DNA from: Sipunculus nudus
Lineage: Eukaryota > Annelida > Sipuncula > Golfingiida > Sipunculidae
Direction: 5' to 3'
Assembly (NCBI GenBank): GCA_026874595.1
Contig: CM049317.1
Span: 14,562,882 to 14,626,881 of the forward strand
Length of the DNA stretch: 64,000 bases
In this document: piece after piece, positions 1 through 12,876 of the stretch
Layout: every line of letters starts with the position of its first letter
How positions within the stretch are numbered: the stretch's first letter is position 1
Program-made: the position numbers and the translations under genes
The notes under the pieces: model-generated
Databases searched by the model: none
Seen by the model: only the letters and a program-made list of their open reading frames with translations
Told to the model about the DNA's origin: nothing

Positions 1-1960
1 GCTAATCTGTGTTATGTACCCCATGTGCCACTTGTTCATTGAAGGAAGTTACTCCCAAGGACTTACATGTCAGGGCTGGACATCAACTTTTGAAAGTACT
101 TGCCAAGTAGGGCAAGTGACAACTAGCTTTAACTTGCCCCACGTGATTATTTTGCAACAGTATACATATTCAAATGTTTGTTTTATAGTATTTTATGTTT
201 AGCATTTGTAGAGATTAAAACATGCAGGTATTTTAAGCTAAGGTATTACAATATGATTTCACCTCTCCTGAAAAATATACATTCAGGCCATTGTGTAAAG
301 GTTAATGTTGCACCTAAATACCCAGTCAGGCAAGTAGGAATTTTCCTTTGGTTGCCCTACCGCCATTTTCTAGAACTTTTAATTGCCCCAGGCAAGTGAT
401 TAACCATTAATATCGAGCCCTGCATGTCTCTATGATCATCATGGGAAATAACATTTTGAAGACATGATGCTTCTTTGAATTTGTGGCATGATTTATGAGT
501 TTGTGTATATTTCATGCATATTATTATTACACAGTTAATTCTATCAAATTAAAAGGGAATCCTGCTCTTCCTGTGACAAATTGATATCGTTGTCGGTCAA
601 GAGTCTGGGGAGGTTGCTCAGTCTTGAACCAAATTCATAATTGACACTTGATCTCAAAGATTCAATTTTGAAATTTGCCTGATCAACATGCCACGAATTT
701 GGATACATTTAATCTTTTTGAAGAGGCATCCCTAGATTTATACCAATTTAGATGTTTATCCAGCAGTGCCTACCACAGGCTTTGGCCATCGTGAATACTT
801 TTCAATATTATTGAAAGTTTACCTTTACCAATTAATTTGCTTTCTTGCATTGCATGAATTTGCTTTCTTGCAGTGAATGAAAACACTGTTGTGAACAATG
901 CAATTTATGAGTCTACTGGAAAATAATAGTTTGAAAATCTAGTGTCTTTATATGGAACAACATTAGAAAATGATACCTGGTGATCAGGAAGAAGCCCATT
1001 TACGCTTCGAGGCGCAAGTGACACAAAAGCTTCCCAACTTATTAGGTTCAGACAGGTGGCCATTTCCAAAAATGATTGGTGGATGTAATAAATATACAGT
1101 GTTGCTTTTGTTGAATTTGTTCCCCAGTGAGGTGTTAAGTCAAAATTATTTGCAAAAATTGCTATATCTGAAAGAGATAAGCAAGCTTAAAGCAAGACTT
1201 AACAGTAAGGCTTGTCAGGTTGTCTGAGCCAAGAGAATATGATCACCTGGGAATACAAATAAACAAAAGGTTAATTGATAATAAGCAGGCTTCATAGTTT
1301 CCATCAAAGTCTGGGAAAATTGCCATTTGATTTCAAAATCCAGGCCTGGAAAGTCTTGTGTATGTGTACTTGAACTGAAAGAAAGCATTAAAAAAAAAAC
1401 TGGTCAGACCAGAGTTTGACATACACACAGGTAAAATGCATCAAACCAAAAATGTGTGTCCTGTTAAGTGGGTTAACTAAAAAGATGTAATGTCATTCGC
1501 CAAATTTACAAAATTATATGCATATTCATAAATTGACTCGCATCTTTTTTGTTAACCTTAGTAGTGGTTGTTGATTTGGAGTCAGATAATATATCTCAGT
1601 TGTTTAAGAAATCAGTAATGGCCTTAAATATGACTCAAGTGAAAAATGAAAACAAAATCTGGAAATATTTTATGATTTTGCAAGCCTTTATGTGTACTGT
1701 ACATAGACCTAGATTGGACAGTCCAGTGTTAGTCAACCTTCAGCCGTCCACGAGGCATCCATGAATTATGATTAATTTTGAACAGAGATGACAGGAATGG
1801 TACAATTATTAATAGACTTAAGTCCCAATATAAGAATCATTTCAAGCCTGGACACTAGATGGTTGTGATAAGTAATTATGGTGCCTTTCATTATGACCAT
1901 GTTGCATTTATATCTGCATTGTAAGAGTACCTAATCAATACATGTCTGATCATATCACTT
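1..1960. other. Noncoding, probably EPC intron 1 or upstream DNA
   Basis: No exon, domain or repeat was recognised. The longest reading frames are short, AT-rich and without family motifs. Confidence 0.5.
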
Positions 1961-3555
1961 TCTCATTGTATCCGCCAAAACAGAGTTTTGCGGATACTAT
2001 GTTTTCAGCTGGTCGCCGCCGCCGCCGCCGCCGCCGCCGCGTAGGTGTCCGGAGAACTCCTCCGTAACCGCTGGGCGGAATTTTCCGAAACCTGGGATTA
2101 TGTTCGGGTCACATGTGAACTGCTGCGCCCCGATTTTGTTTTGACCTCTGACCTTTCCTTTGCGCTCTGCGTCCGTTTGTGCGTCTGTTTCCACACATTA
2201 ACCCACATATCTCGGGAACCGTTTGACCGATCAGGAAAATTTTTTTGCACAAATGTAGCCCTCGGAGAGCTTTATTACATACACCAAAAATGGTGGCGCC
2301 ACCTGCAACCATGTTTGCACAGTGTCCATCTGTTCGTCTGCCTTGGGTTAAAATCACTCATATCTCTGCAGTGACTTGACAAATTCACCTGAAAGTGGGC
2401 ATGCGTAAACATCCTTGATAGCTTTTCTGATTTTATGACAGGTGGCGCCACCTACATTCACGTTTACGCTGCAGACATCCAAGCTCATATCTTGGGAACC
2501 GTTTGACCGATCAGGAAAATTCTTTTGCACAAATGTAGCCCTTGGACAGCTTTATAACATACACCAAAAATGGTGGCGCCACCTGCAACCATGTTTGCAC
2601 AGTGTCCATCTGTTCGTCTGCCTTGGGTTAAAATCACTCATATCTCTGCAGTGACTTGACTAATTCACCTGAAATTGGGCATGCGTATACATCCTGGATA
2701 GCTTTTCTGATTTTATGACAGGTGGCGCCACCTACATTCACGTTTACGCTGCAGACATCAAAAGTCATATCTCAGGAACCGTTTGACCGATCAGGAAAAT
2801 TCTTTTGCACAAATGTAGCCCTTGGAGAGCTTTATAACATACACCAAAAATGGTGGCGCTACCTGCAACCATGTTTGCACAGTGTCCATCTGTTTGTCTG
2901 CCTTGGGTTAAAATCACTCATATCTCTGCAGTGACTTGACTAATTCACCTGAAATTTAGCATGCGTATACATCCTGGATAGCTTTTCTGATTTTATGACA
3001 GGTGGCGCCACCTACATTCACGTTTACGCTGCAGACATCCAAGCTCATATCTCAGGAACTGTTGACCGATCAGGAAAATTTTTTTGCACAAATGTAGCCC
3101 TTGGAGAGCTTTATAACATACACCGAAAATGGTGGCACCACCTGCAACCATGTTTGCACAGTGTCCATCTGTTCGTCTGCCTTGGGTTAAAATCACTCAT
3201 ATTTCTGCAGTGGTTTGACTAATTCACCTGAAATTTGGCATGCTAATACATCCTGGATAGCTTTTCTGATTTTATGACAGGTGGCGCCACCTACAATCAA
3301 GTTTACGCTGCGACATCCAAGCTCATATCTAGGGAACCGTTTGACCGATTGGGCCAAAATTTTGCATGTGTATAAATCTCACATAGCTCTTTATCATACG
3401 CAAAACTGGTGGCGCCACCTGCAGCCATGTTTGCACAGCTCCCATCTGTTTGTCTGCCATGGGATAAAATATCCATGCTAATATGCAACACTTCACCCGT
3501 TCCACTCTGATTTAGGCGGATACAAGTAGTCGCTTGTCGACTACCCGTATTCTAG
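1961..3555 (+). mobile_element. Helentron/HINE-like element, copy H1
   Basis: The 5' part has a hairpin (GTATCCGCCAAAAC at 1968, GTTTTGCGGATAC at 1985-1997) and a (GCC)n run at 2014-2040. The core is about five units of ~280 bp, each with a GGTGGCGCCACCT palindrome and 'cgggaaccgtttgaccgat'. The 3' end has GGCGGATAC (3515-3523), the inverse of the 5' GTATCCGCC, then a perfect hairpin TAGTCG-CTTGT-CGACTA (3527-3543), 12 bases, and CTAG followed by T. A 3' hairpin plus CTRR-T is the Helitron terminus; subterminal inverted repeats and a tandem core are typical of Helentron-derived non-autonomous elements. It encodes no protein. Confidence 0.7.
2190..3480 (+). repeat. ~280-bp tandem repeat core of H1
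   Basis: Five head-to-tail units of about 280 bp begin near 2212, 2495, 2775, 3054 and 3330, each with two GGTGGCGCCACC-type palindromes. The first four are close in sequence and the last is more diverged. Reading frames through the unit repeat with it and are not genes. Confidence 0.85.
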
Positions 3556-6500
3556 TTTAGTTTGCTTTGACTAGTGTTTGACTTATAAATAAATATTTGA
3601 TTAATACAAACTCCAGCCTCTACCTTCAACGGTTCATTCAGTTCAGGAACAGTTTGTTCGTTTTGGACTTTTCTGGAGTGCTCTTCAGGTGAATTTATAC
3701 TCCTGCACCACCTAGATGTACTGGATAACACAGGTTATGAATGGTAATTCTGAAGTTTGATTGCATCTCAAATTATTCTTTACAAAGGAGCCTCCTTATT
3801 TGGTGTAAAGGTATTTTTTCAGTGAGCAGACATTTATAAGTTTATTTTCAGCTAGTGTTAGACGAGACGGCAACATTGCCAATCTTGTGATATAGTGGTT
3901 TTGATATTCAGGCCAAATCCCCAGCATCTCCTCAAAATTTGTTGCTGAAACCCACAAGTTATCTGCAGGGGAAAGGCCAGTCCCATCCCTGGAGCCTGGA
4001 TATTGTTTGTGCGTCTTATCCAGCATGCAAGAGAGATGAGATGCACGCTGGTACCGGGGCCAATACTGTTCCGCATCTAGATCACATACTGGTTTACCTC
4101 CAGACGTAACCATATGGGCCGTAGCTTACTGATAAAAATACTAAAAACAACCATACTTAGTCATCAGATGGACACATATCTAAAATGACCTTTGTGGCTT
4201 GTGACTTGACAAAGCCCTGAAGATTTCTTCCTTTTCCTGTTTGCTTGCCGTCTCAGGAGACAGTATTTTTTTGTGAACGTTTACTTGCAAGGAGCATTTT
4301 TGTTTTAAAGCCAAGTGAATCAGCTCCCTTGCCTGTCTTTCATAGAAACTGGCCTGTTCCAATTTATTTTGGTTATGTGAACAAAGACAACAGGGACTGA
4401 AGACTTTTGTCTTGGGGAATTAATAGGTGCATATGGAGTCACATAGGTAAGGTAGCCTGACAGACAGTTACTTACATTTGTATTCGAAGGCAGTTTATGA
4501 CTGTTAGAGCACAGATGGGCATAATTGATGAACCATGCTTGAAACTTGTAGTCTCAAATGATATCTTAATCACAAGTTATTGAACTTTGCATTATGTATC
4601 TAGCCATAAAAAAAAGCTCATGTCAGAATGTCAATGCATACCTAGAGCTGCAAAAGCTCACCAGCAAAAACCATGAAAAAAAAAAACAGATTTAAGACAT
4701 GTGTGACTGGTAATCCTCCATTGAAATAAGATGTATCCAATCATCAAACAAAGCCTTGTAGCCATGTGATGTATTTATAGTGCTACTTAAGTTCACTATA
4801 TTGGAAAGTCATAAGCTGCAGGTGAGACACTGACAAATGCTGTATTTTTAATTGTGCCTTTATGAGAAAGAATTATTCTCGCAGCTCCTTTTGTGCTACA
4901 TATGTCATGTTTGTAGACATAAATTGCTTTTATTATTGTTTACATAAGGAGAATTTTTGTCTCCCTTTGTCTTACATCACAGCTATAAATTCAGCTGTTC
5001 ACAATATGAAACAAAGGCGCCCCCTTCAGTCCTCCATGGGTTACAGTACTCTGTCTGAAATACAAAAGTGTCTAAGCACATTTTTCTCAGGAACACTTGT
5101 CTGGAGAACATGAGTTCAGAGGAAGATGGTCTGGACAGCATTAGCCTCTGGGAGCTCTTTGTCTAGGGAACAAATCTCAAGAAAAACATATGTTAAAAAC
5201 TAAGCCCGTCTATCATGATCAGTCTATCAGGAATTATGTTTCTGTTGATCATCAGCCTAAGCTTGCATTCAGTATATTAAATTGTTTATCAGGATGAATT
5301 TTAATAAAATTATTAGCATGGAATTATTTGTTAAAAAAAAAAAACAATATTTTTTTACCAAGAAATTTGTAAAGTTCATAAAGATAACTGTTCCTGGCTG
5401 CGGCTTAGCCATAATGAAGCAGTGATTAAAGTGTTCCTGATGAAACTTCACTTAATTTGCCTTTTAAATATCTTGAGGGATTCTCAAAGGCTTTCTGAAA
5501 TACTTTTTGGCAATGTTTTTTGTGTGGTACTGATAAAGAATACTCTGAAACCTTGTTGAATGCTGTACCATTTTAAGAAGATTTATTACTTGTAAGGATT
5601 GTTGTTATGGTTGTTGTCTTATTGATTATGCTAATATTGCTATCAGTTATGTCAGAGCCATCAATAATCATATTGGTACATAACATGTCAAAACTATTGT
5701 ACACTGTGTTCATATTTTGCACCATTCATTACTTCCAGTGTATCAACAATACAGTGTGCCAAGTCAAAGAGTCCTATTGAAAACACACTTTACAGAAGTT
5801 CAAGTTGGGACAAGGGAAATTAGTTTTATATGAAAAAATTTGTTTTTTTACATCAAATATTGTAACACCAATATTTTTCTTGATATATCAAATTATCACT
5901 GAATGCAAATTATCACTCAAATATTTACTGTGTAGCTCAAAGCATACAAGCTTGATCAGGTGTTAACCACAGTTTAGAATGTAGAATAGTTCAACTTCCA
6001 GGGGGCAGGGATTGACATTTACCATTGCGTGACTGCCATGGGCAGGTGATTGAGGCTTTCAGGCAGGTAGAATCAATACCTGAGAAAGCCTTCCTCTTGG
6101 GGCTGCCAGAAAGGTCCAACCAATTATTCACATTAAAGACCAGTTCTTTATACACATAACTAGTGTTCCTTCTGTCAACTTGACATGAAAATGGAATTTT
6201 TTCCCTTATCATAATATAACAGTTTCAGTCATTTCCTGCATTGTATAATTTTGTTTTCCGTCCAGATTGTTCTCAAGGTACACTGTTCAATCACTGGAAA
6301 AATAACTTTTCATTATGAGCTCTTTTAATTTAAAAAGTTAAACTCTATTCAAATGACTTAAATCATATATAACCCCCTTCATGGAATAAACCATAGGCTG
6401 TAAATACTACCAGACAAGTTTTCCTGAATTAATACTCTAATGAATGAATTTGGCTAAGCAACCAACACATTTGGGCAGGCAAATTTTATTAACTGGTTTG

Positions 6501-9500
6501 CTGTCTTAGCAGGTAAGAGAAAAAGGCAGTGTCTAACCCTGGATAGGTTCCTGTCATTTCATTAATTCATTTTACAAATACAAATGGTTGAATGTGGGAA
6601 ACACTTGTTATCCGAGTCATAATCATCAGTCTTGCAGCCGTAAAGATAGGGTGTGTCTGCGGATGTTTCATGTAGGGTTTTTGTGTGCATGATAATTAAT
6701 GCTAGGTGGTATATGGATTTTCCTGTCCATGAAGGGTGGCTGGGGAATGAAGCTGGTATCCAGGATGAATAACGCCCAATAAACTGACAAGGAGTAAACA
6801 ACACATCACAGTTAGTTTTTTCACTTGATGACATTGGTGCAGTTCTTATAGGCTGATAATGCTGATGTCCCATTTGGATCTCAGTCAACCATTTCTCACA
6901 ATGTTGATAATTAGTGTATACTAAGACTAGTAGAGCAAATAAACTGGTTGTGATTTTGGCTCAATATGGCTTAATAGGATATTTTTACAAAATAAAAAAG
7001 GCTCTGAAATTTGTTTGAAAATGAAGTCGTGCTGGGGGTGCAGTTCCCTGCTTCACTTACCTGTATCCAGGTAAAGCATATACTTTATGTATTTGGCTTC
7101 ATATTAGTGGGATTAAAATTATGCAATTTTCAATTTCACAGTGTATCATTAGGGCTCCATAAATTGCAGTCTCACCTTAAAGTTATCTGCTCAGATACAT
7201 GCACGGTATAGCAACAAAGCAGGCATGGAATGAAAAAAAAATGCAGCAATAAAGGTGCTTACCAGTAGAGCATTATAATCAGTGTGTATTTCTGAGCAAA
7301 AATTGGAATACAAAGTTAAATTGAGAGAAACAGCTTATTCAATTAATCAGTTATTTGTTACAGATAACTGGTGGGTCAGTTGCACAGTGTTTATTAGGTC
7401 CATTTGAACAGGGAATTTGTGGCTGCCCCTTCTCAATTTTAAGTTAAAAATGACAGGCAGACAAGTAAGCAAGCATTTAATCTAACCACAGCACCAATTA
7501 CATGGAAAATGCAAACTGGTTTTTAAACTGTTTTGAATGCGCGTTTGAGTGTTCACACAGCAGTCCAAAGCGTTTTCAAACCATTTTGGGCAAAGCAGTT
7601 TGGATAAAGCTCGGGAGGTGGTTTCAAACCATTTTAAATGCTAATCATTTTATCAGCTTTGCTATAGTGTTGTGTGAATGCTCTACAACGTTTTGGACCC
7701 AGTTTTCAAGTGCAGCAACTCTTTTACAGAACAAGCGAGAATGCTTGTGTCTGCATGTTGTTAATGTTACATTGTTCCACATGTGAAAGGTATACCTCAT
7801 GCATTAAGGCTAGATGCCAGTGTGAATGCAACAAGAGATTGAACTGATTAAACGTTTAGCTTAACCGCTTTTCCCAAATCGTATTAAAACATTTTGTGTG
7901 TGAAAGGGGTATCAGTCTGCACTCAGAGAGCCTATACCTCTGCCAAGTCTGAATTTTTTTGACATCCTAAATTTAAAAAAAAACGCATTTCTTTCTTGCA
8001 AGTAAAGTTAATGGTCTTGTTGCACCAAACTACCCTCCAGCAGATGTCAGTATAAATTTGCACTTTCTACTGTAGAATTAGCTACATTCAGATACACAAA
8101 CAGAATAAAAATGTTGCATCTTTATAAATATAGATCATTTAAAATATATAAACATCTCTGGCTTGTCTACTGCTTGTATATCCAGAAATTTCCATTTAAT
8201 ACCATCCGTGATATTTGGGATATATTTGTACACAGAGATATACTGGGATGACAATATCAGAATTTCTGCTGTCAAATATGTTAAGCTAAATATAATTTAC
8301 CATGGTGAACATGAATTGTTAATTACATGATCTGAGTAACTATGCAACACTCATGATCATCAGTACAGGCACTTATGATAAAAAATGTTGCAGCTACAGG
8401 TATTTATTCACGAATTGTGGCCAAAGATATCAAGCCATGCTTAACTTATTGTTTTATCTCCACATCATTAGCCATGGCCAGTGTGTTGAATTATGTCAGT
8501 GTGCGGTGCCAGGTTCAGATACTGGTGTGTTGATATTTCTGGTATGTCAGTGAGATGTGAAGTTGATATATAGGATGAAATTTACATATGCGGTGGATTC
8601 AGTGCTCACACCTAACTGCAGACAACAGAGCAAAGGAAAGGATATTTATATACCTTTGTACAAACATGCTGCATTGGTTCATACATGCGCAGACTTGTAG
8701 AATTTGATAGGTCTCAACCTTTAAGTTTGTTCTTTTGTCTGGGACCAGAAGATTTGCCATTGAACCAGATATTGAATTATGAATGTCCCACTGAGACTGA
8801 GTTAAAAACTGCTTTTGAAACTCTGAAAGGACCTCCCAGGTTATTGAAGCCTAAGTGCATGATTAAATCTGTAACTAGACTTGATTTAGAAAGTAAGAAA
8901 TTTTTCATATATCTTTGGACTAAAAGGGTCATATTTCACTCTTTCCATTGATGTATGAATATTGCTACATGCATGCATCACAAAGATATCTTCCATCATT
9001 CAATATTTGTTTGTCATTCAGAATATCATGATATATATGAACAAAAAACAACTGGAGTCTGAAATAGAGATCAAGACTCTAGATTCTTATAGGTTAAAGC
9101 CAGTAATTCACTTGCCTTATTTGAAGAGGTCATGTGTGTTTTATTGCTGATGATGGGTACACATTAATAGGTAGGTAATTCATGCAAAGAAATGTTCTTA
9201 TAACAATTCTATGAGGTTGTATGAGATTGATTATCTACAAGCTGTTACTATTTTCACAACAAGCTGTTAGTAAGCATGCATGCAGAGTGTCCATGCTGGC
9301 CACAGAAAAAGCATGTAATCAGAGGTGGTTCACTGCATATATTTTGAAGTTGAAAGGTCACTTGTTGATGGTTGTGAGAATATATGAAGAATCTTTTGTC
9401 ATTTGCAAAATTCTGGTTTATCCGATTCTGAAAAAGCCATATACTAGGCACTGTGTCGGGATGGTTTTGCTGGGGAAACTCCTAGTTGAAGCAAAACTGA

Positions 9501-10894
9501 ACTGATAGTGTGAAAGAATAGGCATAATATTGTTTGTGATTATGTCCCTTTTAAGAGATTTTCAGGTTCTTGAGATGGTTAGGATTCCCATAAGTCCTCC
9601 TCAGTTTATTTATTTTTATATATTCTGTCTCTAAAAGTTGATTTCTATTCATCAAAAGGGTAAAACCGGTCAGTGTGAAAAAAAGGTTAATCAGTGGCAC
9701 TCTACTAACCATTGATTCATGTGGAGAAAATTGGTCCATGATTCAGGCAACACACTCCTGGACCTCTTCATAATATAGTTCACCCTTCAGACTGGGTCAG
9801 CTATAACTTGTATTGCCTGCCGAGTATTACACATAGCCCACACTCCATTTAACACCCTTTGAATGGGTATACAAGCAGTCCATTTATTGGCTGTGTTTGT
9901 TTAGCTCTCACATGTCATTTGTTCTGTTGAGTAATAACTAGTAGTGAGTACATCTGTTTGTATCCGTCCTTTTATGTGTAATATGACCCATTGAGATCTC
10001 ACTATGTACAGAACATACATGTTTTCATACTTATGGTTGCTCCATTATCAGTTATTTCCACAGTTAAACTACATGCTAGATATGAACCATGGATTTTTAG
10101 TGTGCATAAACCTCTTTGTACACTGCCATGCATAAAAACTTAATCCTACTTATCAGGCTTTGGTTTAAACATGTATTTATCTGTATTTGAAAGTGTTGCA
10201 TGTGCATTTGTGTCAGAGCTGCTCTGCATTTGCATAAGAATATGAAAATATTTTCCATTCCAAGATCAAATGTAGTTCTGAAAGCCCCATAAATATTTCA
10301 TTATTTTTAAATACTTTCTCAGCAATATAGTTTTAACCTGTGAGGTTATTTATGAATTTTCAGTATGTTATAAAAAGCAGATCAAATAAATAGTCCTGGT
10401 GAATGAGGTCATTTATGAATGTTCATAATGCTTAAATAGTTAAAATAAATATTCCTGGTAAACTAGTCTTATATTATGAAACCATATGGAATTTAAAAAA
10501 AAATGTAAATGCATTTGAAAGTGCACTACATTTGTATTTTATAATATTGAATGCATTTGCTTCTGATAATATTCATGATAATTAATAATATTATCTTGGG
10601 GGGGGGGGGGGGTCATTTTTTTTTTTCAAACATTTGCCTTGTTCTATTTGAACACAACTCTTCAGCATATTGCACTTGCATTTATTCCTTCTCTACATTT
10701 TATCATGTACTGTACTGACAAACATGTCAACACACCCAGCCTATGAACTTTACAGTGGGGAAGGCCAGCAATGACAGGTTAAAGAGGGACGGCCCTTGAT
10801 AGATGACATGCTCTGTATGAAAGATGATGGTTAGAAGAAAAGTCAGTGTTGTTTGTGTTTAATGGTAATATGCCTATCTGAGACAGGTCTTATT
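3556..10894. other. Noncoding, probably EPC intron 1 or upstream DNA
   Basis: There is no recognised gene. The only protein-like stretch is the pair of minus-strand frames at 3796-4362, listed separately. A poly-G run lies at 10600-10612. Region 7500-7910 has repeated 'aaac..ttttgaa' and 'gtgtga' motifs suggesting an old repeat, but no clear ends. Confidence 0.4.
3796..4362 (-). other. Two unidentified protein-like reading frames
   Basis: The minus-strand frames 4362-4180 (60 residues, charged, helical-looking, with ELIHLALKQKCSLQ and ASKQEKEEIFRALSSH) and 4113-3796 (105 residues, containing YWPRYQRASH and EEMLGIWPEYQNHYITRL) look more protein-like than the surrounding AT-rich DNA. I do not recognise a family. 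They may be exons or a decayed gene on the strand opposite to EPC, or chance. Confidence 0.2.
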
Positions 10895-12636
10895 GTTTCC
10901 CCAGACAAAGTCGGGATACTATGGTTTCACGACGGTCCCGCCGCCGCCGCCGCCGCAGAAAAACCTTGTGAGCGGGATAACTAAAAAAATATTTCACTGA
11001 TCTTTTTCAAACTTTACATTTGTATAGATATAGGTAAGGGGACGAAGCCTATTTAAAATGGGGTCATGACCTATGCTAGGAGAGTGACCTTGACCTTGAA
11101 TAGGTCCATTTTTGCTGAAAATAACACAAATTCTTAAATATCTCAAGTAAGCTTGCATGGACTGGTCCAAAAATCAAGGTGACCGAAGATCTTGGATAGC
11201 CTTGTTATATACCGGAAACTGGTGGCGCCACCTATTATCATTTTCTTGTTTTTACGCCTTTTAATACCCCCATAATTGCCACTTGACAGCACTGTAAGCA
11301 TTATAAGTCAAAAACTAATGGACAGATTTCTTTCATATTATGCACATGTAGAGAGATGGGTTATGAGATGAGGTCTGTTTACATTTGGGTCATGACCTTT
11401 ACCGTGAGAGTGGCCTTGACCTTAAATGTGTCCATATTTGGTGAAAATCACACACCTATTATGATATCTCCAGTGTTGATAGCCATATGGATTTCAAACG
11501 TGACTTATGTATGGCCCACCACTAAAGAAAGAACCCTGTAGGTTTTAGGGTCATGAGGTCAAAGGTCAAGGTCACTGGACTCATACGTAAGTGATACTGT
11601 GGATGCATTTTAAGCCAAACTTTCATCCCAGGTCTTTTATCTTGCACATATAGTTCATCTGCCAATAGAGGAAGACCCCTATCAATTTTGGGGTCAAAAG
11701 GTCAAATGTCAAGGCCACAGGAGCTATCTGTCCAAAAATAAGTTTCTGGATGATAATTCCTGCTTTTATTGATGTATTGATTTCAAACTTGACTTGTATA
11801 TGACCCATTGGAAAAGGAAGACTCCAGTTGATTTTGGGGTCATGAGGTCAAAGGTCAAGGTCACAGGACACATCTTTAAAAAGATTGTGGATGCATTTTC
11901 AGCCAAACATTTCATCTCAGACCTTTCATCTTGCACATATAGTTAATCTGCCAATAGAGGAAGACTCCTATCAATTTTGAGGTCACAAGGTCAAAGGTGA
12001 AGGGCACAGGAGCCATCTGTCCGAAAATTAGTTTCTGGATGATAATTCCTGCTTTTATTGATGTATAGATTTCAAACTTGACTTGTATATGACCCATTGG
12101 AAAAGCAAGACCCGAATTAATTTTTAGGTCATGAGGTCAAGGTCACAGGACACATCTTTAAAAAGATTGTGTATGCATTTTCAGCCAAACAATTCATCTC
12201 AGATCTTTCATCTTGCACATATAGTTCACCTGCCAAGAGTGGAAGACCCCTATCAATTTTTAGGTCACAAGGTCAAAGGTGAAGGTCACAGGAGCCATCT
12301 GTCCAAAATTTATTTTCTGGATGATAATATCTGCTTTTATTGATGTATAGATTTCAAACTTGACTTGTAATATGTCCCATTGGCAAAGCAAGACCCGAAT
12401 TGATTTTGGGGTCATGAGGTCAAAGGTCAAGGTCACAGGACACATCTTTAAAAAGATCTAGGTCACAGGACCAACATCTTCAAAAAGATTGTGGATTGAT
12501 AGATGGAAGAAACAATATTAAATTGCTTGCCAAGTGTCAGTATATGCTGCTAAAAATGGGGGTTTATTCTTAAAGGGGGGGGGGGGCTACTATGTCCGGG
12601 GATACTCTGGCACCTGCCGTGCCAAGAAATGTCTAG
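10895..12636 (+). mobile_element. Helentron/HINE-like element, family K
   Basis: The head is CCCCAGACAAAGTCGGGATA at about 10899, then (CCG)n at 10937-10956, mirroring H1. The core is about 290-bp units (starting near 11636, 11933, 12213) rich in 'aggtcaaggtcac' motifs. The 3' end is a perfect hairpin TGGCAC-CTGCC-GTGCCA (12608-12624), then exactly 12 bases ending CTAG (12633-12636) and T. There is no coding capacity. Confidence 0.65.
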
Positions 12637-12876
12637 TTAATATTATGGTATTATCAGCATCCGTTTGTCCATTAACCTGTAGTGTGGTTCTTGCATAACT
12701 CACCAGGGATTTGATAGATAATCGTGAAACATACCAATAGGTATTTCACCTGGGTCTGATTTTTATCAAAATCCATGTTTATTTGATAAGAACAGAGGTC
12801 ACTTAGCTTCTCTGTGGTATTGCTGTTATAAATTACCTGGAATGTGATTGACTTTGATCAGACTCACTTAAAATAT

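Noticed and set aside
2045-3481. A series of similar ~70-residue frames (MAPPTFTFTLQTSK-type) in the 2-3.5 kb region and again near 41-42 kb, 47 kb and 56-57 kb
   Set aside because: They recur with the 280-bp tandem unit on both strands and are by-products of the repeat, with no family match.
8685-8951. Frame with 'EDLPL' that recalls the EPC N-terminal 'CEDLPDL'
   Set aside because: Surrounding residues do not match the EPC first exon, there is no MSKLSFRARALD-type start, and no suitable donor in phase 0.
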